This document shows positions 1 through 4,606 of a stretch of DNA of 6,417 bases, one piece after another. How positions within the stretch are numbered: the stretch's first letter is position 1; every line of letters begins with the position of its first letter. The position numbers and the translations under genes are program-made. The notes under the pieces were generated by a model. The model did not search any database. It saw nothing but the letters and a program-made list of their open reading frames with translations, and was not told where the DNA came from. This stretch comes from an uncultured Porphyromonadaceae bacterium (GTDB taxonomy: Bacteria; Bacteroidota; Bacteroidia; Bacteroidales; Muribaculaceae), in assembly GCA_900547825.1 (NCBI GenBank), contig URII01000085.1:1-6417 (forward strand). The letters run 5' to 3'.

Positions 1-2
1 CC

Positions 3-101
3 CGCAAGGCCTTGGAGGAGATCGTCTCCGCGCTGGGCGGCTGGGACAGCCACAGCGCCTTTGACCTCGACGAACACCGCGAGCACCGCGACCGCCAGTA
101 A
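3..101 (+). CDS. C-terminal end of an unidentified protein (5' truncated by the window)
   Basis: An open frame enters from the left edge and stops with TAA at 99-101, giving 32 residues that begin RKALEEIVSALGGWD and end REHRDRQ. The amphipathic first half and the charged Arg/His/Asp/Glu tail look like an ordinary soluble C-terminus. It is read as coding because the frame is open from the edge, its GC-rich codons suit a real gene, and a strong terminator follows 38 bases after the stop. I do not recognise the family. The terminator separates it from everything downstream, so it is probably unrelated to the peptide cluster. Confidence 0.6.
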   Translation, partial: RKALEEIVSALGGWDSHSAFDLDEHREHRDRQ

Positions 102-139
102 CCCACATTGACGTACTGAACACGACATACGCATAACAA

Positions 140-185
140 CCGGAGGGTCAGATCAATCAAAAGCTCTGACCCTCCGGCCTTTTTT
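140..185 (+). terminator. Rho-independent terminator after the upstream gene
   Basis: A perfect 13-bp inverted repeat (CCGGAGGGTCAGA at 140-152 and its complement at 165-177) encloses a 12-nt loop and is followed by CC and a run of six T (180-185). This is a textbook intrinsic terminator for the gene ending at 101. It isolates the lipoprotein gene downstream. Confidence 0.92.
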
Positions 186-259
186 GTTGCATGAACTATA
201 ATTGCATTAAAAACGTTATGGCTATAATGTCTAATATATCCCTATCTAAAAAACCTAAC

Positions 260-712
260 ATGAAAAAATTCTTTATCCTTACACTGCTTACAATTTTCGC
301 CGTAACGTTCGCCACAAGCTGTTCGGACGACGATGATGACAAGACCATTCCCGGAGTGGAACTGCCCGGAACCGCAAAAAATTTCATAGCCTCTTACTTT
401 CCCGGCGATGAAATTATAAAGGTGGAACGCAAAGGTGACAACGCCGGAACAAAGTATGATGTAAAATTCCGTAGCGGAATGGAAGTGGAATTCGACGCCA
501 TAGGCGAATGGATCGATGTCGATGCACCCAAAGGCCGCACTATCCCCGCCGGAATAGCACCGCAGACCATAACCGAATTCATCGAAGCCAATTATCCGGG
601 TTCAGGAATAAACGAAATATCACGCGACTACCGCGGATATGAAGTAGAGCTTCTCAACGGCCTCGACCTGCGGTTCAACCCCGAAGGATTCTTCATCGGC
701 ATAGACAGATAA
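260..712 (+). CDS. Probable surface-exposed lipoprotein with two PepSY-like (DUF2874/BLIP-like) repeats
   Basis: The 150-residue product starts with a lipoprotein signal peptide: MKK, a hydrophobic stretch at residues 4-18, and Cys21 in the context FATSC. The ATG at 260 is chosen because it opens exactly at this signal peptide; an in-frame ATG at 191 would add 23 residues unlike any signal sequence. Cys21 is followed by SDDDDD, which resembles the acidic lipoprotein export signal described for Bacteroides, so outer-surface display is likely. The mature part has two similar units, about residues 38-88 and 101-150. Each follows the pattern of a helix, an aromatic-Pro-Gly turn, a charged strand, then an 'nG..l.Fd..G.w..id' ending (YFPG/NYPG, SGMEVEFDAIGEWIDVD/NGLDLRFNPEGFFIGID). 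This matches the PepSY-like putative beta-lactamase-inhibitor-like family common in Bacteroidales, whose biochemical role is mostly unknown. It is flanked by terminators and is probably monocistronic, with no visible link to the peptide cluster. Confidence 0.85.
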   Translation: MKKFFILTLLTIFAVTFATSCSDDDDDKTIPGVELPGTAKNFIASYFPGDEIIKVERKGDNAGTKYDVKFRSGMEVEFDAIGEWIDVDAPKGRTIPAGIAPQTITEFIEANYPGSGINEISRDYRGYEVELLNGLDLRFNPEGFFIGIDR

Positions 713-735
713 CAACACACCTGATATAATCTGCG

Positions 736-782
736 CCCCTCCATATGTTAACACAAATTAACTATCGGAGGGGATAATTTTA
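736..782 (+). terminator. Probable intrinsic terminator after the lipoprotein gene
   Basis: CCCCTCC (736-742) pairs with GGAGGGG (767-773), and the stem can be extended by ATA/TAT around a bulged C. An imperfect T-rich tract, ATAATTTTAT, follows. The loop is long (about 24 nt, or less with the extension), which makes it weaker than the upstream terminator. It lies 24 bases after the lipoprotein stop, where a terminator is expected. The remainder of the 713-898 gap holds only the candidate promoter and A/T-rich leader of the next operon; I see no gene there. Confidence 0.6.
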
Positions 783-799
783 TGCCGCTTTTTCTTAAA

Positions 800-831
800 T
801 TTGCCAACAATTAATAAATGTTGTCATTCTG
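800..831 (+). promoter_or_regulatory. Candidate Bacteroidetes-type promoter of the peptide cluster
   Basis: TTTG at 800-803 (-33 type element) lies 20 nt before TCATTCTG at 824-831, which matches the Bacteroidetes -7 consensus TAnnTTTG at four of six fixed positions. Transcription would start around 837-842, leaving an A/C-rich, G-poor leader of about 60 nt before the ATG at 899. The placement is right, after a terminator and before the first gene of the operon, but the -7 match is imperfect. Confidence 0.35.
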
Positions 832-898
832 TAAGCAACACACTTACATATCAACCAAAACACATTTCTCAACAAACACACATTCCGGACTACGCACC

Positions 899-1159
899 AT
901 GACGCACAAGCTCATCAACAACAAGTGCCTGAAAAAAGCCCGCCTCATATACACTGTATGCAGATTGTTGCGGGTAAAAGGTGAGTTGCGGATAAACATT
1001 GCAATGCATTGTCATGATGACACAGCCTCCGACTCCGGACATGCATGGGCCTCACTGAACGGCCGTCATATTACAGGAAGCCGCTCTGCCAGAGAATGCC
1101 CTTACCGAATGACAGAAATAGCCGACAATGGCAAATACCGTTATTGGATGATAGAATGA
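899..1159 (+). CDS. Minimal transglutaminase-like (lasso-peptide B2-type) protein, putative leader peptidase
   Basis: The 86-residue product carries the core pattern of the lasso-peptide biosynthesis B2 / Transglut_core3 family. There is a Cys at the start of a helix (Cys10 in NKCLKKARLIYTVCRLLR), then KGELRINIAMH in place of the usual 'G..aeLriGV', then His48 in GHAWASLNGRHI in place of the usual 'aHAWvevdGr'. In known B2 proteins the Cys and His are catalytic and remove the RiPP leader peptide together with a PqqD-like B1 partner; a B1-like gene lies at 3154. The Cys-His spacing of 38 is close to that of the family as I remember it. The protein is unusually short because the helical N-terminal part seen in typical B2 proteins (about 130-150 residues) is missing. 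An in-frame ATG at 818 would add 27 residues (MLSFCKQHTY...) that do not resemble that part and would lie on the candidate promoter, so 899 is preferred. It is the first gene of the cluster, 44 bases before the radical SAM gene. Confidence 0.65.
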   Translation: MTHKLINNKCLKKARLIYTVCRLLRVKGELRINIAMHCHDDTASDSGHAWASLNGRHITGSRSARECPYRMTEIADNGKYRYWMIE

Positions 1160-1203
1160 CAACATATTCGACAATGTAAACCAATCGACACCAAATTCCT
1201 TAA

Positions 1204-2145
1204 ATGGCAAATTTATATCTTACACATAAATGCAACCGCGGCTGCCCTTTCTGCTTTGCCCGTAAAGCATTGAAAGAGGCGGGAAGCTACGACGAGATAA
1301 TGACCCTTGATGAAATAGACCGTTTCATCCGCAAATACCGTAAAGAGCTTCCGATCATAGGGTTGCTCGGAGGGGAGCCGTTCCTCTATCCTCATCTTCC
1401 CGAAGCTGTAAAACTGATCCGTGGCTATGGCATACCAGTGAAAATATTCACCTCGGCCACAAATCCGTTACCTGAGGGATTCGAGGAGGTAGCGATAAAT
1501 GATCCAGGTGTCAACTTCGTGGTAAATGTCGGTGAGGCATCAAGCTACAATGAGCGTCAGGCAAAATGTCTTGAGGAATTCATGCAGAAGTTCCATGCTG
1601 TATCGGCATTGAGCTATACGATATTTGATCTCAACACCGATCCGTCGTATCTGTTTGATCTCATCAACCGTTACGGGCTGTTGCGTGAAATCCGCACCGG
1701 CATAGCACTGCCAATCTACAAAGGCGGCAACAGTTTCATCGCACTGAAGGATTACAAAGCCGCAGGACGCTATTTCATAGAGTGCGCACGCAAAGCCGCC
1801 GCACACCGCATAGCCATGTCGATGGACTGCGGCTTCATAGCCTGCATGTTTGACGACGCCCAGATAGGCGAACTGCTGAAACTCGGCTCACGAATAGGAT
1901 TCATGTGCGGTGCGGCCACCGATGTAGGCCCGGGACTTATGGGATGGAACTGTTTCCCGCTTTTCCAGCTCGGAAAGATAAACGTAATGGAAGCCGACTC
2001 TATGAAAGATCTATGCCGTAAGTTCGATGAAAAACTTGCCGAACATATGGATGCGTCACGTGGAGTGCTACCGGAGTGTGAATCCTGTGAAAAACTTGCC
2101 GACGGCCTTTGCCAGGGAGGGTGCCGGAGCTTTAAATCATTCTGA
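1204..2145 (+). CDS. Radical SAM/SPASM peptide-modifying enzyme (paralogue 1)
   Basis: The 313-residue protein has the radical SAM signature CxxxCxxC (Cys10, Cys14, Cys17 in THKCNRGCPFCFA), which holds the 4Fe-4S cluster that reductively cleaves S-adenosylmethionine. A GGEP motif for SAM binding is at residues 56-59. The C-terminal region is SPASM-like: Cys235 and Cys250 (CGAATD...GWNCFP), then Cys292-x2-Cys295-x7-Cys303-x3-Cys307, ligands for auxiliary Fe-S clusters typical of RiPP maturases. Two further Cys (209 and 214, DCGFIAC) just before the SPASM region recur in the neighbouring enzyme. The start at 1204 leaves only nine residues before the first cluster Cys, as in the next gene. Tandem position with the paralogue at 2168 and closeness to the PqqD-like and precursor genes indicate a cytosolic peptide maturase. 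The exact reaction cannot be read from the sequence. Confidence 0.9.
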   Translation: MANLYLTHKCNRGCPFCFARKALKEAGSYDEIMTLDEIDRFIRKYRKELPIIGLLGGEPFLYPHLPEAVKLIRGYGIPVKIFTSATNPLPEGFEEVAINDPGVNFVVNVGEASSYNERQAKCLEEFMQKFHAVSALSYTIFDLNTDPSYLFDLINRYGLLREIRTGIALPIYKGGNSFIALKDYKAAGRYFIECARKAAAHRIAMSMDCGFIACMFDDAQIGELLKLGSRIGFMCGAATDVGPGLMGWNCFPLFQLGKINVMEADSMKDLCRKFDEKLAEHMDASRGVLPECESCEKLADGLCQGGCRSFKSF

Positions 2146-2167
2146 CAATCAAAAAAAGTTTTTGCAT

Positions 2168-3127
2168 ATGCCTAACTTAATGCTCACAAATTATTGCAAC
2201 TACCGTTGCCCGTATTGTTTCGGAATGGACATGATGGCCCCGAAAATGCCTTCTAAAGTCATGAGCCGCGAAACACTTACCGGGATACTCGACTGGCTTG
2301 AAAAAGACAGAGGCGACGGTGTGATCCACCTCATGGGCGGCGAACCCACCCTGCACCCTGAATTTGAATGGGTGGTGGAGCAATGCATAGAGCGCGACTA
2401 TAATGTGACCATTTTCTCAAACCTCGCTACGGACAAAGCTCCGGAATATGCCGACAAACTCTCCATACTTCCCATTCATTGGGTAGTGAATGTGAACAAT
2501 CCTGCCAAATGGACCGACAAGCAACGCAAAAATATCGAGGCCGGGCTCAGTGTGCTGGGAAAAAAGGCAAGCATCACATTCAATATAATGCCCGATGAGG
2601 ACGAAAACTGGGCAATAGAACTATGTGACCGGTTCAACCTCAGCTATGAACTTAAAATAGGATTCATTCTGCCCACATATTCAGGATCAAACCTTTCGCT
2701 ACGCGACGATGAATACGCCACCGTGGCAGCCAAGACTGTGGAACTGGCCCGGCAGGTTTATGAACGGGGTGGCAAACTGATGTATGAATGCGGCATTCCC
2801 ACATGCTGCTTCACCAACGAGCAACTCGGAAAACTATGGAAATACCGTTCAAAACTGCATTCCGGTTGCCGTTCAAGGCTTGACATAACCCCTGACGGAG
2901 AACTGTTTTATTGCCTTCCAATGGCTGAACTCGGACGACGCCACTTCTCAAAATTCGAAAACTATGAAAGCGCCACCGACTGGTTTGAAAAACGCTATGC
3001 GCCCTACCGTATGCTCGGACGCACGGATGAATGTGCCGAATGCATGCTGTTCAATCCGCGCGAGTGCAACGGTGCATGTCTCGCAAAAAACATAGCGTCT
3101 GCAAAAAATGTAAAATTCAACGATTAA
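2168..3127 (+). CDS. Radical SAM/SPASM peptide-modifying enzyme (paralogue 2)
   Basis: The 319-residue protein has CxxxCxxC at Cys10/14/17 (TNYCNYRCPYCFG), GGEP at residues 57-60 (LMGGEPTLHPEF), and a classical SPASM domain. That domain comprises Cys234 and Cys249 within SGCRSRLDITPDGELFYC, then Cys289-x2-Cys292-x7-Cys300-x3-Cys304. It aligns along its length with the gene just upstream: shared VVNV, the pattern 'iGf/aLP.Y.G.N', and the ECGIPTC / DCGFIAC motif before SPASM. The two therefore probably arose by duplication. The ATG at 2168 matches the short N-terminus of the paralogue (MPNLMLTNYC versus MANLYLTHKC). Longer in-frame starts, the earliest at 2027, would read through the end of the preceding gene. 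The gene follows that stop by 22 bases and precedes the PqqD-like gene by 26, so co-transcription is very likely. The expected role is radical modification of the Tyr-rich peptide. Confidence 0.92.
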   Translation: MPNLMLTNYCNYRCPYCFGMDMMAPKMPSKVMSRETLTGILDWLEKDRGDGVIHLMGGEPTLHPEFEWVVEQCIERDYNVTIFSNLATDKAPEYADKLSILPIHWVVNVNNPAKWTDKQRKNIEAGLSVLGKKASITFNIMPDEDENWAIELCDRFNLSYELKIGFILPTYSGSNLSLRDDEYATVAAKTVELARQVYERGGKLMYECGIPTCCFTNEQLGKLWKYRSKLHSGCRSRLDITPDGELFYCLPMAELGRRHFSKFENYESATDWFEKRYAPYRMLGRTDECAECMLFNPRECNGACLAKNIASAKNVKFND

Positions 3128-3153
3128 CAACCCTCATATTCAAAACCTACAAT

Positions 3154-3405
3154 ATGGAAATACCTTCCAACATATCGTGGAAAACAATCAACGACAAAGT
3201 GGTAGCTGTAAACGTCACCACTGGTGATTATTATACCCTCAACGCCACCGCAAGCGCCATATGGAACGCAATAGCAGATAACAAGACACGCGAAGAGATC
3301 ATAGCGCTTATAAAGGAGGATTTCGAGGATGTGCCGACAGATGAACTGGAGGCCGATATCGATGCGCAAATTCAAGAATGGAAAGAAATAGCCCTTATTA
3401 ACTAA
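3154..3405 (+). CDS. PqqD-like RiPP recognition element protein (leader-binding chaperone)
   Basis: The 83-residue protein fits the PqqD family in length and pattern. There is an N-terminal strand region 'WKTINDKVVAVNVTTGDYYTLNATASAIWNAI' (residues 9-40) with the conserved Gly24, Tyr27, Leu29-Asn30 and Ile36-Trp37, then 'TREEIIALIKEDFED' and a long C-terminal helix (about 62-80). PqqD, MftB and lasso B1 proteins bind the leader of the precursor peptide through this winged-helix-like fold and deliver it to the modifying enzyme. The ATG at 3154 gives the usual PqqD length; upstream in-frame starts, back to 3031, read out of frame through the preceding enzyme gene. The gene sits 26 bases after a radical SAM gene and 15 bases before the peptide gene, the expected place for the leader-binding subunit. 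It could serve the radical SAM enzymes, the B2-like protease, or both. Confidence 0.9.
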   Translation: MEIPSNISWKTINDKVVAVNVTTGDYYTLNATASAIWNAIADNKTREEIIALIKEDFEDVPTDELEADIDAQIQEWKEIALIN

Positions 3406-3420
3406 TCAAATTTAATTATT

Positions 3421-3543
3421 ATGGACAAATCGACAAAAAAGGCAAAGGGTCGTTATGAGAAACCCGCCACCAAACGTCACCAGTCAATGAATGTAGTGCA
3501 AGGCAGCGGCCTCTACTATGTAACGCTCTACTATTACTATTAA
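3421..3543 (+). CDS. Putative RiPP precursor peptide with a Tyr-rich C-terminal core
   Basis: This 40-residue ORF starts MDKSTKKAKGRYEKP and ends GSGLYYVTLYYYY. Residues 3-20 are strongly basic (Lys3, 6, 7, 9, 14, 18; Arg11, 19; His20) and contain Tyr12-x-x-Pro15, similar to the YxxP motif that lasso leaders use to bind PqqD-type B1 proteins. A Gly-Ser-Gly at 28-30 divides leader from core. Six of the last nine residues are Tyr (32, 33, 37-40), in a pentad duplication LYYVT/LYYYY. There is no Cys or Trp, and no Asp or Glu after Glu13. It is accepted as a gene because it fills the space between the PqqD-like gene (15 bases upstream) and the kinase gene, has an A/T-rich start region (AAATTTAATTATT) favoured in Bacteroidetes, and has a leader-core layout unlike random sequence. 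I know no described precursor with this core. Which residues are modified, and how, is unknown. Confidence 0.8.
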   Translation: MDKSTKKAKGRYEKPATKRHQSMNVVQGSGLYYVTLYYYY

Positions 3544-3565
3544 TTGACACACTGACTCTTGTCAT

Positions 3566-3600
3566 TCTCCGGCGCGCCATATGTGGCGGGCCGGAGATTT
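3566..3600 (+). promoter_or_regulatory. Strong hairpin between precursor and kinase genes, possible attenuator or RNA-stability element
   Basis: TCTCCGGC (3566-3573) pairs with GCCGGAGA (3590-3597). A G/G mismatch follows, then CGCCA (3575-3579) with TGGCG (3584-3588) around the tetraloop TATG. The 3' side continues ATTTAATT, with only three T in a row. It begins 22 bases after the precursor stop. The position and weak T-tract suggest partial termination or 3'-end protection, which would make more precursor than enzyme transcript. This is inference; the pairing itself is seen in the sequence. Confidence 0.6.
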
Positions 3601-3622
3601 AATTAAAAACACCTTAAACCGT

Positions 3623-4606
3623 ATGCCACACTCCGGAAATTCCGATATCTTCGAACAAGCCGTAAATGTAGCCGGGCTGACAGTAAAATTCCGAAGCGAT
3701 TTTGCCGATGACATAGAATATCTGACAAAGGTATTCCGCCATCACCTGTGTGACGTGACACCATCCGATGACGCCGCATCACATCTGGTTGAGGTAATGA
3801 CCGTGGAACATAATCCTGTCATGGCCCCGGACACCGAGAAAATATGGGAAGGCAACTACCGTGTCAACGGCGATGATCCGCGGCCTCTGACAGCACGGTG
3901 GTTCCGGTCAGCGAAAGCCGCCAAAGAATATATATCACTTCACGACCAGACCCAATGGATTGTAAACGATATGGAGTCAATGCGCCATACGGAAATACAC
4001 CTCGTGACCAGAAACGAGGGCATACACCGCATACGTCCGCTTCTGCGGCCCATGATGACGATGATTAACCACGTAGTGTTTTCGATGCACAACCGGTTTA
4101 CCATCCACGCATCGGCAGTGTCGGTTGATGGCCGCGGGATTCTGGCCACCGGACGCAGCGGTTCAGGAAAATCCACCTTGTGCTATGATCTTACCGGACT
4201 GGGTGCGTCATATCTCGGCGATGATATCGTATTCCTTTATCTCGACACCGAAGGATTGCCTCGCATAGGATCCCTTCTGTGCAACGCCAAACTATTCATC
4301 TCACGTCAGGATTCAAAGGACTTCATCGACCCGCTTGAAAAGAATGGCGGGGAAATTATTTTCTCGGCGCCGGCCTCAGCACTGCTGAGAGTGCGACAGA
4401 GCGGAGAGGATGAGTCGAGGGTGACACCCATATCCGAATCCGAACTGTTCACCACACTGATGGAACAGAGCAACAACATGCGTATCCACCACCGTCCGCA
4501 GGCTTGGATAGAACTCTGTTATGCCCTGCTCGAGCACTGCAAAGGATATACAATGCATTTCGGCAAACGTGAGCTTCTCACTTTAGACCTCCTTCGCTCA
4601 CTATGA
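3623..4606 (+). CDS. HPr-kinase-like P-loop kinase of a RiPP cluster
   Basis: The 327-residue product has a C-terminal kinase half resembling HPr kinase/phosphorylase (HprK). The motif HASAV at residues 162-166 is followed by a Walker A P-loop GRSGSGKST at 177-185 and a Walker B-like YLGDDIVFL at 197-205 (Asp200-Asp201). The N-terminal 150 residues resemble no domain I can name. HprK-like proteins in RiPP clusters include lasso-peptide kinases that phosphorylate the C-terminal Ser, and HprK-related proteins also accompany PqqD-like genes in radical SAM cassettes. No HPr gene is present here, so the precursor or an intermediate is the more likely substrate. The ATG at 3623 is chosen because an in-frame ATG at 3581 lies in the loop of the hairpin at 3566-3600 and would add 14 residues with no family support. 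The stop overlaps the next start (ATGATGA at 4603-4609), implying translational coupling with the radical SAM gene. Confidence 0.8.
   Translation: MPHSGNSDIFEQAVNVAGLTVKFRSDFADDIEYLTKVFRHHLCDVTPSDDAASHLVEVMTVEHNPVMAPDTEKIWEGNYRVNGDDPRPLTARWFRSAKAAKEYISLHDQTQWIVNDMESMRHTEIHLVTRNEGIHRIRPLLRPMMTMINHVVFSMHNRFTIHASAVSVDGRGILATGRSGSGKSTLCYDLTGLGASYLGDDIVFLYLDTEGLPRIGSLLCNAKLFISRQDSKDFIDPLEKNGGEIIFSAPASALLRVRQSGEDESRVTPISESELFTTLMEQSNNMRIHHRPQAWIELCYALLEHCKGYTMHFGKRELLTLDLLRSL

Noticed and set aside
818..898. Earlier start for the B2-like gene
   Set aside because: The 27 added residues are Thr/His/Ser-rich, unlike the family N-terminus, and the ATG would overlap the candidate promoter. It cannot be fully excluded.
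2028..2102. 15-bp direct repeat TGAAAAACTTGCCGA at 2028-2042 and 2088-2102
   Set aside because: The copies are in frame, 60 bases apart, and encode similar EKLA-D/E helices before and within the SPASM region. There is no sign of a mobile element or regulatory role, so it is probably chance or local coding similarity.
2151..2163. A7-G-T5 run between the two radical SAM paralogues
   Set aside because: It is too short to be a terminator hairpin and is consistent with the A/T-rich translation-start regions of Bacteroidales.
2027..2167. In-frame upstream extension of the second radical SAM gene
   Set aside because: It lies inside the 3' end of the preceding radical SAM gene in another frame, and its residues do not resemble the family. 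The start at 2168 matches the N-terminus of the paralogue.
3031..3153. In-frame upstream extension of the PqqD-like gene
   Set aside because: It is an out-of-frame reading of the SPASM end of the preceding gene. The ATG at 3154 gives the normal PqqD length.
3421..3543. Lasso peptide precursor, suggested by the YxxP leader and the B1/B2-like neighbours
   Set aside because: There is no Asp or Glu after residue 13 to close a macrolactam with an N-terminal Gly, no Thr at the usual -2 leader position, and no asparagine-synthetase-like cyclase in the window.
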